Shown here piece after piece: positions 13,639 to 20,382 of a stretch of 22,961 bases of DNA (position 1 is its first letter; each line of letters begins with the position of its first letter). The notes below the pieces were generated by a model. The model was not told the DNA's origin. It made no database searches and saw nothing but the letters and a program-made list of their open reading frames with translations. Source of the DNA: Methanomassiliicoccales archaeon PtaB.Bin134 (GTDB lineage Archaea; Thermoplasmatota; Thermoplasmata; Methanomassiliicoccales; UBA472). A program made the translations under genes and the position numbers. Location of the stretch: contig MVPZ01000213.1 of assembly GCA_002067045.1 (NCBI GenBank), positions 1-22,961 of the forward strand, in the 5' to 3' direction.

Positions 13639-14997
13639 TCACAGGACCCGGCAAGAGTCCCCGTGGCAGACCGACAGCACCGGGCCCAGCTTCTGGTCCA
13701 GTATGTCCTCCAACGTCGGTCTTCCGATCTCCGCCAGTTCGTACCGCACGCGAACGATGGGCTTGTTCACGTTCATCACCCTGCGCAGGTCCACCGGGGT
13801 CCCGGCCACCACCACGTCGCAATCGGCCCGGTTTATGGTCTCCTCCATGTCCCTTATCTGCTCGTCGGTGTAGCCCATGGCCGGGAGTATGGGACCCAGA
13901 TGGCGGTACCTCTCGTACAGCTCCTTGATCGAGCCCACGGCGTACGGCCTGGGGTCAATGATGTCCAGGGCGCCGTTGTCCTCCGCGGCGATCGTTCCCG
14001 CGCCGAAGGCCATCTCCCCGTGGGTCAGCGTGGGCCCGTCCTCCACCACCAGGGCCCTCTTCCCCTTCACCATGGAGGGGTCGTCCACCTTGATGGGCGA
14101 GGCGGCCTCGATGACCACGGCCTTGGGGTTGAACTTGGCGATGTTCTCCTTGACCCTGAGGATGTTGCGGCGGTCGGCGGTCTGCACCTTGTTGATGATG
14201 ACCACGTCCGCCAGGCGCAGGTTCACCTCGCCAGGATGATATGATATCTCGTGCCCCGCGCGGTGCGGGTCGGCTATCACGATGTGCAGGTTGCTGGCGA
14301 AGAAGGAGGTGTCGTTGTTCCCCCCGTCCCAGACGATCACGTCGGCCTCCTTCTCCGCCTCGCGCAGTATGCGCTCGTAATCCACGCCCGCGTAGACCAC
14401 GATGCCGTTGTCGATGAGCGGCTCGTACTCCTCCCGCTCCTCGATGGTGCAGTCATGCGTGTCCAGGTCAGCGTAGTCCCCGAAGCGCTGCACCGCCTGC
14501 TTGGCCAGGTCCCCGTAGGGCATGGGATGGCGCACCGCCACCACCTTGAGGCCCCGGTTGTGGAGTATGGAGCAAAGCCGGCGGGTGGTCTGCGATTTGC
14601 CGGCCCCGGTGCGCACCGCGCAGACGGAGATCACCGGCTTGCTGGAGACCAGGGTGATGCGCTGGTTGCCCATGAACCGGAAGTCCGCGCCGAGCGACAG
14701 CACCCAGGAGGCCTTGTGCATGAGTTCGGTGTGGGAGATGTCGCTGTAGGCGAACACCACCTGGTCCACCTTGTTCTTGCGGATGATGGAGGGCAGGTCC
14801 TCCTCGGCCATGATGGGTATCCCCTTGGGGTAATGGGAACCGGATAGGGCCGCGGGATAGCAGCGGCCATCGATGTTGGGTATCTGCGCGGCGGTGAAGG
14901 CCACCACCTCGTAGTGGTCGTTATCCCGGAAGTAGGTGTTGAAGTTGTGGAAATCGCGCCCGGCCGCCCCCATGATGACTACCTTGCTCTTCTTCAT
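13639..14997 (-). CDS. COG2403 P-loop protein, cyclic 2,3-diphosphoglycerate synthetase-like
   Basis: A 452-residue protein. Residues 1-120 form a Rossmann-like N-terminal domain (KVVIMGAAGRDFHNFNTYF; FTAAQIPNIDGR). Residues 121-330 form a P-loop NTPase domain: VCAVRTGAGKSQTTRR (125-140), VIVWDGGNND around 215-224 as the acidic second motif, and VVIINKVQTAD with an N-K-x-x base-recognition-like segment. A C-terminal domain follows and ends with an ASCxVL-like Cys tail. The nearest characterised relatives I know are the cyclic 2,3-diphosphoglycerate synthetases of thermophilic methanogens, which make the solute cDPG from 2,3-diphosphoglycerate with ATP; many homologues are called only predicted GTPases. 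The assignment to the family is firm, the reaction is not. A weak TAGGG lies upstream of the ATG. Confidence 0.75.
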   Translation of the reverse strand: MKKSKVVIMGAAGRDFHNFNTYFRDNDHYEVVAFTAAQIPNIDGRCYPAALSGSHYPKGIPIMAEEDLPSIIRKNKVDQVVFAYSDISHTELMHKASWVLSLGADFRFMGNQRITLVSSKPVISVCAVRTGAGKSQTTRRLCSILHNRGLKVVAVRHPMPYGDLAKQAVQRFGDYADLDTHDCTIEEREEYEPLIDNGIVVYAGVDYERILREAEKEADVIVWDGGNNDTSFFASNLHIVIADPHRAGHEISYHPGEVNLRLADVVIINKVQTADRRNILRVKENIAKFNPKAVVIEAASPIKVDDPSMVKGKRALVVEDGPTLTHGEMAFGAGTIAAEDNGALDIIDPRPYAVGSIKELYERYRHLGPILPAMGYTDEQIRDMEETINRADCDVVVAGTPVDLRRVMNVNKPIVRVRYELAEIGRPTLEDILDQKLGPVLSVCHGDSCRVL

Positions 14998-15073
14998 GAC
15001 AGAACCCTAGATGCGATTGGGGCCGGTGATATTACAATTTTTGATTTTTCCCCGCGCGTGCACGAACGACGGG

Positions 15074-15658
15074 TCACTTGGCCCTGATCTCGATGGTCAT
15101 GCGCTCCAGGGCCTGCAGCGCCCTGATCTCCACCCGATAGGGGAAGCGCCCGAACAGCAGGGTGTCCAGGGGGCCCCACATGGCCACCCAGCCGACTATG
15201 AACATGCCCTCGCTGAGCACGGTGGCCCACAGCGGCGGGATGCCGGGGATCACATCGCTGCCGATCAGTATGCCCACCCCCACCGAGGCCACCAGGAACA
15301 GCATGGCGTAGGGGATCATGAACAGCCCGCGGCGGCGGATGGCCGCCATCTTCTTGAGGTTGTCATCGATCTTGGTGGAGGTGAAGCGGTCCAAGGCCTC
15401 CTCGCATTTGGAGGACATGTCCCCGGCCACGCGGTCCTCGGGCATCAGCAGGACGAGCTTGTGCCTCTTCGACTCCGGCCTCTTCTCCTGGGCGAAGTGC
15501 TCCAGGAGGCGGTCCACCACCGACTGCCCCATGTACATGTACGGCTGGGAGGAATAGACGTCCCTGGGCGGGGGCATGAGCAGATGGCGGATGTCCTCTA
15601 TCTCCACCACGAAGGTCTCCACGCCCTCCTGGTCCATCTCCACGCGGTCCTTGATCAT
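15074..15658 (-). CDS. Two-helix membrane protein, unknown function
   Basis: A 194-residue protein from the chosen start. The N-terminal half is soluble and charged (IEDIRHLLMPPPRDVYSS, then HFAQEKRPESKRHKLVLL). Residues about 117-138 and 145-165 are membrane helices with a short loop. A soluble C-terminal segment contains FPYRVEIRALQALERM. I do not recognise the family. Three starts are possible: ATG 15658 (AGGGTGG 5 nt upstream, chosen), ATG 15712 (no ribosome binding site) and TTG 15751. The gene ends 77 nt before the COG2403 gene on the same strand, so the two may be cotranscribed. It is divergent from the zinc-ribbon gene at 15785. Confidence 0.6.
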   Translation of the reverse strand: MIKDRVEMDQEGVETFVVEIEDIRHLLMPPPRDVYSSQPYMYMGQSVVDRLLEHFAQEKRPESKRHKLVLLMPEDRVAGDMSSKCEEALDRFTSTKIDDNLKKMAAIRRRGLFMIPYAMLFLVASVGVGILIGSDVIPGIPPLWATVLSEGMFIVGWVAMWGPLDTLLFGRFPYRVEIRALQALERMTIEIRAK

Positions 15659-15784
15659 TTCCACCCTGGAACCGGTTCGCGGGGATAAATGGCTGTCGTT
15701 CCTCCCTTCCATTTTGCGAGGGCGTCGGCCGACCGTGCGCAGGGCTAGCAAAGTATTGAGTATTCACTTATCGATTCATTTCGG

Positions 15785-16231
15785 ATGGCCTACCGCATAC
15801 CCTCCTCCAAGGTCCTGGAGGACTCCATAAGAAGGGTGATCCGGGAGCAGCAGAGCATCCCCTCCCAGCGCCGCTTCACCGAGCTGGTGCTGGAGGACCT
15901 CAAGCGCAAGAACCCGGACTACAAGGTGGGGGAGGTGCGCATGAGGAAGATGGCCCTGCACCGCAACCTGGCCAAGGTGACCATCATGTACCGGGAGACC
16001 AAGGAGCCCAGCCGCAAGGGGCGCTGCCCGGTGTGCACATCCCCCACGGAGGAGCTGCACAACCTTACCCTGGACGATAGAAAGGTGGAGCTGGGGTTCA
16101 AGTGCACCAAGTGTCCGTTCTGGACCGGACCGCGGAAACGCGTTCCAGTGCGTTACACCTTCTCGATGATGGGGGCCATCGTGCCCCCGGCCAAGAAGAA
16201 GGGCAAGTACGCCCAGTGGAAGTTCGCCTGA
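15785..16231 (+). CDS. Conserved archaeal zinc-ribbon protein
   Basis: A 148-residue basic protein. Residues 1-75 are helical (IPSSKVLEDSIRRVI; FTELVLEDLKRKNPDY), resembling a small winged-helix or DNA-binding module. A zinc ribbon follows with C81-P-V-C84 and C107-T-K-C110 separated by 22 residues. The tail is very basic (PPAKKKGKYAQWKF). The combination suggests binding to nucleic acid or to a transcription or ribosome partner (inference). No ribosome binding site precedes the ATG; the shared divergent intergenic region contains TATA-like GTATTCACTTATC about 25 nt upstream. CooT follows 41 nt later on the same strand with its own promoter. Confidence 0.72.
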   Translation: MAYRIPSSKVLEDSIRRVIREQQSIPSQRRFTELVLEDLKRKNPDYKVGEVRMRKMALHRNLAKVTIMYRETKEPSRKGRCPVCTSPTEELHNLTLDDRKVELGFKCTKCPFWTGPRKRVPVRYTFSMMGAIVPPAKKKGKYAQWKFA

Positions 16232-16239
16232 GCCCGAAT

Positions 16240-16251
16240 CCTTTTTTATTT
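16240..16251 (+). promoter_or_regulatory. TATA-like box of the CooT gene
   Basis: CCTTTTTTATTT lies about 22 nt before the ATG at 16273, the spacing expected for transcription starting at the start codon. There is no ribosome binding site, consistent with a leaderless message. Confidence 0.55.
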
Positions 16252-16272
16252 GCGGATGGCGATATCGTGGAC

Positions 16273-16476
16273 ATGTGCCGTTCCACGGTGTACATGTCCA
16301 CAGGTGAGGGGGTGCTGGAGCTGGTCCAGAACGCCGTTCGTTTGGTCCTGGAGGAGGACGCCTTGGTCATTCTGGACGATCTCGGCGACCGGCTGGAGTT
16401 CCGCAACGTGAGGGTCAAGGAGATCAACCTCATCAGCAACAACATCGTGCTTGAGAAGGCCCAGCTCAGGGATTGA
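16273..16476 (+). CDS. CooT family nickel-binding protein
   Basis: A 67-residue protein short enough to be missed by length filters. It begins Met-Cys and has the CooT pattern: a strand (RSTVYM), an acidic or hydrophobic middle (VLEEDALVILDDLGDR) and the closing RVKEINLISNNIVLE. In characterised CooT, Cys2 together with the N-terminal amine binds nickel at a homodimer interface, and the protein is associated with maturation of nickel CO dehydrogenase. Here Cys2 is kept. The start at 16273 is supported by the TATA box and by Cys2 being in position 2. No CO dehydrogenase, hydrogenase or other nickel enzyme gene is visible in the window, so its client is unknown. It follows the zinc-ribbon gene on the same strand. 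Confidence 0.82.
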   Translation: MCRSTVYMSTGEGVLELVQNAVRLVLEEDALVILDDLGDRLEFRNVRVKEINLISNNIVLEKAQLRD

Positions 16477-16621
16477 CCCATGATCGGAGGACCATCCGCC
16501 AGATGGGCAATAAGTCGATATGCGATCCCATCGCAGAACGTGAACCGGAGCGAAACCATTACAAACTTCAAAATCAAACACCCGCCCGGGACGACCGGTC
16601 GAATGGACCGTTTGGATGGTT

Positions 16622-16630
16622 GGGGAGGTT
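16622..16630 (+). promoter_or_regulatory. Ribosome binding site deciding a GTG start
   Basis: GGGGAGGTT sits 4 nt before GTG 16635 and is the best Shine-Dalgarno match near this gene. It is the main reason for choosing a GTG start over upstream ATG codons that would give a 40-50 residue charged N-terminal extension before the signal anchor. Confidence 0.6.
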
Positions 16631-16634
16631 AATC

Positions 16635-17600
16635 GTGAGGATAAAGTGGCGATACATGGCCATAATGGTGGTCGTCATGCTTGTGATCAGCTCTCTGACG
16701 GCATATGTGGCCTACGAATCAGTTCAGCGCAACAGACTGGGATACATCGGCGTGGAGGTGGACAAGGAGGTTTTCACCGCAGATGAGGATGTCACCTTCC
16801 AACTGGTGTCCCTTACCCGTAATGCCAGGTTCAACATCACCGACCGCTGGTACATGGACCAGGAGGATGAGCGCAACAGAGGGTTCGATGTGCTGAGGGT
16901 GCCGGATGTCATGGACCCGGAGACATTCCTTGATGACCTCTCATCGCTCGATTATCTGCGCTCCCGTTCGACCTTCTTCCCCGTCGGCCGGGCCTTCTTC
17001 GATCACTTTGATAGCAGGGACGGTTCCATTCGTATCGCCTGGAACGGCACCGTTGCCGAGGAGGGCTGGAATGAGAATGGATCGTTCCTCAGATACAGCC
17101 CGGCGGTCAGCGGCCATTATGTCATCGTCCCCAGGAGCTCGTGGAGCCCGGACATGAAGGTGTCCTTCATGATCAACGAGCGGTCGATGTTCTACTACGA
17201 TTCCCTGAACATCGACATCGAGCCGGTCAACCATCCTGACGACAAACTCACCCTAGGCCTTGCCCTGCGCGCCCCTCCCGGGACGGCGGGTGAGATCAGC
17301 TGCGACCTGAACCTCAGCCTGTCCTACTTCGGCAGCCCGTTCGAGTTATCGGAGAACGTGCTCGCATTCCATGAGGAGACGGGCATCATCCTCAGCGAGG
17401 GACAGGATTGGGTAAGGACCTTGGTCTTCAATATTAGCATACCGGACCACGGTTACGTTCCGAACGGGGAGGATGATTTCCGGAACCGGTACTTCTCCCC
17501 ATTGGTGATAGACGTGGTCCTGACCACGGCCGTCGGCACCTATATTACGGGTCTTTCGGCCATCTGGGACGGGGGGTGGGAATATGAATACCAGTACTGA
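16635..17600 (+). CDS. Membrane-anchored extracellular protein of an ABC-2 transporter unit (GTG start)
   Basis: A 321-residue protein. Residues 8-28 form one N-terminal helix (signal anchor). The rest (about 40-321) is an extracytoplasmic domain rich in strands, aromatic residues, Asp and N-x-S/T sequons, with no recognisable enzyme motif. The frame is open back to 16473, but GGGGAGGTT ends 4 nt before the GTG at 16635 and this start puts the positive residues RIKWR directly in front of the helix. ATG 16503 is the alternative. It overlaps the ABC-2 ATPase gene by 17 nt, which argues that it belongs to the transporter. A substrate-binding, sensing or export-accessory role is possible (inference). 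Confidence 0.65.
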   Translation: MRIKWRYMAIMVVVMLVISSLTAYVAYESVQRNRLGYIGVEVDKEVFTADEDVTFQLVSLTRNARFNITDRWYMDQEDERNRGFDVLRVPDVMDPETFLDDLSSLDYLRSRSTFFPVGRAFFDHFDSRDGSIRIAWNGTVAEEGWNENGSFLRYSPAVSGHYVIVPRSSWSPDMKVSFMINERSMFYYDSLNIDIEPVNHPDDKLTLGLALRAPPGTAGEISCDLNLSLSYFGSPFELSENVLAFHEETGIILSEGQDWVRTLVFNISIPDHGYVPNGEDDFRNRYFSPLVIDVVLTTAVGTYITGLSAIWDGGWEYEYQY

Positions 17601-18507
17601 TGGGGCCATCATGACCGTGGTCGGCCTATCCAAGACCTACGGGAACCGCCTCACCGCCAAGAACGTCCACGCCCTGAATGGAGCCTCCTTCGAACTGAGG
17701 AGGGGGGAGATATGCGGACTGGTAGGTCCGAACGGAGCGGGCAAGAGCACGCTCATCAAGCTCATCATGGGCATAGAGCCGAGGAACGAGGGAAGGATAA
17801 TCTTCGGAGAGGAGGGGATCGGCGTAATCGGCTATGTCCCGGAAAGACCGACCTTCTTCGAGGACCTCACCGCCTACCAAAACCTCCTCTACATCGCCAG
17901 GCTGGACCGACTGCCGTCGGCGGAGGAGCAATGCCGGAAGGCGCTGGTGGAATTCGGCCTGGAGGAGAAGGGGGATTTTCTGGTTGGCACCTTCTCCAAG
18001 GGGATGAAGCAGCGCCTGGCGATAGCCAGGGCGCTGATCTCCTCGCCCAAGCTGCTCATCATGGACGAGCCGTTCTCAGGCCTGGACCCCACCATGGTCA
18101 TGGAGCTCCGCGGCCACCTGAAGGGGCTGAGGGGCACCGGGCTCACCATCCTGGTATCATCTCACGAGCTGAACGAGATAGACCAGGTGTGCGATTCGAT
18201 AGTGTTCATCAAGGACGGGAGGATGGTCAGGAAGGAGGGCTACGCCCGAGAGGACGAGAACGCGAAGGTTCAGATAACCATGCTGGAACCATCGGAGGCG
18301 GTGATGGGCGCCCTGTCCGGGTCCAAGGTCCTTTCCATCTCCCCGGACAGAAGGACCATCGTGATCGAGCTCAGAAGATCGGACATACCGCAGACCATCA
18401 AGAGCATCGTGGACGCCGGCGGTCAGCTCATGGAGAGCAGGATGCTCCAGCGCAAGGCCGAGGACATGTACGCCGATGTGTTCCTCCGGAAGGAGGCGGG
18501 GGCATGA
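17584..18507 (+). CDS. ABC-2 type transporter, ATP-binding subunit
   Basis: A 307-residue ATPase. Walker A is GPNGAGKST (48-56). The Q-loop position has Glu (YVPERPT, 84-90), as is common in ABC-2 ATPases. The signature is FSKGMKQR (137-144), Walker B LLIMDEP (157-163) with catalytic Glu162, the D-loop SGLD, and the switch His194. Residues 225-307 form a C-terminal extension typical of the DrrA/CcmA-like group. It powers the permease encoded immediately downstream. The start is the ATG at 17584 after GGGTGGG; ATG 17611 is an alternative. It overlaps the preceding gene by 17 nt, and its stop overlaps the next start (ATGA). The substrate is unknown: drug, lipid, polysaccharide or peptide export are all possible for this type. 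Confidence 0.92.
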   Translation: MNTSTDGAIMTVVGLSKTYGNRLTAKNVHALNGASFELRRGEICGLVGPNGAGKSTLIKLIMGIEPRNEGRIIFGEEGIGVIGYVPERPTFFEDLTAYQNLLYIARLDRLPSAEEQCRKALVEFGLEEKGDFLVGTFSKGMKQRLAIARALISSPKLLIMDEPFSGLDPTMVMELRGHLKGLRGTGLTILVSSHELNEIDQVCDSIVFIKDGRMVRKEGYAREDENAKVQITMLEPSEAVMGALSGSKVLSISPDRRTIVIELRRSDIPQTIKSIVDAGGQLMESRMLQRKAEDMYADVFLRKEAGA

Positions 18508-19379
18508 GCGAGTTCCTGGAGCATTTGAGGAAGGACGTTCGGCTTTGCCGGTCCGATTCGCTGTATCTCCTGTTCGTGCTGATCGTCACGGTCATGGCCT
18601 TCGTGATGTCCTTCGTGTCCACGTCCAGCTATGTGTCCCAATGGCCCAGCCTGCTCACCACGGAGGCGGAGTTGCTGGAAAGGCAGCGGAGCAATCTGAA
18701 CGCCTACTGGCTCATGATAAGCAACTCCCTGCTCATCGTGTTCGTGCTCATCTCATCCATGACCATCACCGCGGAGAAGGAGAGCGGCATGGTTCGCTAC
18801 GTCCTTACGCACCGTACGCGAAGTTGGAGCATGTACCTGAGCAAGTACCTCATCCTTGCCTGCCTGGCCATCTATGCCGTGGCCGTGTCCTCCCTGGCCT
18901 ACTACCTGGTGTTCACGGTAATGGACCTTGCCTTGCTGAACGCCGGGGACATATTCTCGGCCATGGTCCTGCCTATGATGGTCGTCCTGACCTTCTGCGC
19001 CATAGGATTGATGGTCTCGGCCCTCGTGAACAAGAAGGGGGCGGCCATTGCCCTGGGCGTGGTGTTGTTCCTGGGCATATCCATGAGCTTCACCATGGTG
19101 GTCTCCATGGCCAACGAGGCGGCCTACGACCATCCGGACTGGGAGTGGGGCCTGGATGAGATAGACTATATGCCTGGATACTTCAAGGCCCTCATCAAGA
19201 TGAACCCCATGGTGCTCATCTCCGGAACGGAGTTCCTGGCAGAGGGAGAGGGAGCGCTAATCGGCCTGGGAATGATCGCGGTGTATTTGGCCCTGGGAAT
19301 GATCTTCTTCGCCCGGGAGCGCACCGAGTTCGGACTGCTCAAGGACCTGCAATTGAGGTTCAGGGGAAGGGATCGCTAG
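18504..19379 (+). CDS. ABC-2 type transporter, permease subunit
   Basis: A 291-residue integral membrane protein with six predicted helices, at about 21-40, 68-92, 113-137, 148-173, 177-199 and 253-272. After the first helix there is an extracellular segment of about 30 residues (YVSQWPSLLTTEAEL), and a second large loop of about 45 residues precedes the last helix. This is the layout of ABC-2 permeases such as NosY/DrrB-type proteins. EKESGMVRYVLTHRTRS (about 93-110), between helices 2 and 3, is the typical coupling segment. The start is ATG 18504, overlapping the ATPase stop as ATGA and preceded by GGAGGCGGGGG. The stop is TAG, 8 nt from the convergent DUF1028 gene. Confidence 0.9.
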   Translation: MSEFLEHLRKDVRLCRSDSLYLLFVLIVTVMAFVMSFVSTSSYVSQWPSLLTTEAELLERQRSNLNAYWLMISNSLLIVFVLISSMTITAEKESGMVRYVLTHRTRSWSMYLSKYLILACLAIYAVAVSSLAYYLVFTVMDLALLNAGDIFSAMVLPMMVVLTFCAIGLMVSALVNKKGAAIALGVVLFLGISMSFTMVVSMANEAAYDHPDWEWGLDEIDYMPGYFKALIKMNPMVLISGTEFLAEGEGALIGLGMIAVYLALGMIFFARERTEFGLLKDLQLRFRGRDR

Positions 19380-19387
19380 CTTGGCCG

Positions 19388-20320
19388 TCACCTTAACAGT
19401 TGTTCGACCTGCCCGCCGGTCAGGACCAGCATGCCGTTGGGCAGCAGCCTGGTGACCATGGTCCTCCAGTTGGGGTTCATCTGGAACGCCCTGCGGAACA
19501 TGGGAACGGATTCCTCGAACCGCCCCTTGTTGGCCAGCCCCACCGCGTGCCAGAACACCATCTCCGCATTCTCCGGGAACATCTCCTGCGCCTGCGAGTA
19601 GGAGCGCAATGCGGAGTCCATGTCCCCCTTCTCCATGGCCGCGTCCCCGGCGTCCATGCTCTCGTAGGCCCGGTGCACATTCAGAAGACGCCTGAGCTCC
19701 ATGAGCGGCTCGGAATGATCGTCCACCCGGAGGTCCACCAGGCGGTCCTTCCAGACCTGCCCGGTGCTCTCCCCCCGCACCACCAGCAGCGCGGCGCTCT
19801 GCCGCCCCCGGGCGTCCCCGCCCTCCGACTCGGCGGCCTCCAGTGCTGCCAAGATTCGCTCGGCCATGGGGCCTTGGGACGCCTGGAACGCGGAGGCCAT
19901 GGCCTTCCAGACCGTGTCCCTGAGCATCATGTTGGCCTGCACGGAGAAGTTCCTGCCGAAGACGTGACCGGCCTCGGCCACGCACTTGCTGCCGGTGTAT
20001 GCGAAGGTATCCCCCTGGGAGTTCAGCACGGCCAGCTGCCGGAAGTCCCGCCCCTGGTCCCTGGAGACCATGGCCTCCACGACCTCCTTGGGCGAGATGC
20101 CTTGGGAGAGCAGCTCCAGCCCCTCCGGCCCGAAGGCGGGGTTGGTGAGGGACTGTGTGACCACCGCCCCCACGCCGGCCCTGGCCCAGGGGACCACTGA
20201 ACCCACAGAGAACCAGTGGGACTGGACGCCGGCGCCCATCTCCCCGGTGTCCTCGTCCCTGGCCACAATGGAGTAGGTGTGCGCGAACGGGCCTCTGGAG
20301 ATGATCTCTGGAGAGAACAT
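19388..20320 (-). CDS. DUF1028 Ntn-hydrolase-like domain with C-terminal TPR
   Basis: A 310-residue protein. Residues 15-205 match DUF1028: TYSIVARDEDTGEMG, VQSHWFSVGSVVPWARAGVGAVVTQ, PEGLELL, FAYTGSKC, and AALLVVR. Related proteins have an Ntn-hydrolase-type fold, but their activity is unproven. Residues 210-285 form about two tetratricopeptide repeats (helical pairs with A-x-E-K-G-D-x-D-S-A-L and A-N-K-G-R-F-E-E). The start at ATG 20320 is supported by a TATA-like box about 25-40 nt upstream; the frame runs to TTG 20386 without a ribosome binding site. About 14 residues precede the usual family N-terminus, so Thr15 would need processing to become N-terminal. It follows the ABC exporter pair by 62 nt on the same strand. 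Confidence 0.78.
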   Translation of the reverse strand: MFSPEIISRGPFAHTYSIVARDEDTGEMGAGVQSHWFSVGSVVPWARAGVGAVVTQSLTNPAFGPEGLELLSQGISPKEVVEAMVSRDQGRDFRQLAVLNSQGDTFAYTGSKCVAEAGHVFGRNFSVQANMMLRDTVWKAMASAFQASQGPMAERILAALEAAESEGGDARGRQSAALLVVRGESTGQVWKDRLVDLRVDDHSEPLMELRRLLNVHRAYESMDAGDAAMEKGDMDSALRSYSQAQEMFPENAEMVFWHAVGLANKGRFEESVPMFRRAFQMNPNWRTMVTRLLPNGMLVLTGGQVEQLLR

Positions 20321-20343
20321 GGGGATCGTCAGCCCATCGGGTT

Positions 20344-20360
20344 GGCGAAAAATAAAGGTT
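20344..20360 (-). promoter_or_regulatory. TATA-like box of the DUF1028 gene
   Basis: The minus-strand sequence AACCTTTATTTTTCGCC lies about 24-40 nt before ATG 20320 and just beyond the exporter stop codon. It suggests that the DUF1028 gene has its own promoter and a leaderless mRNA. Confidence 0.5.
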
Positions 20361-20382
20361 GGTAAGGTGTTTGGGCCGGAGA

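Noticed and set aside
14251..14847. Long plus-strand open frame opposite the COG2403 gene
   Set aside because: It is a typical antisense shadow in GC-rich coding DNA (Val/Gly/His-rich, no domain). The minus-strand protein is clearly the real one.
17712..18503. Upstream extension of the ABC-2 permease frame through the ATPase gene
   Set aside because: This stretch is a Gly/His/Arg-rich shadow of the ATPase gene. The permease starts at ATG 18504, overlapping the ATPase stop.
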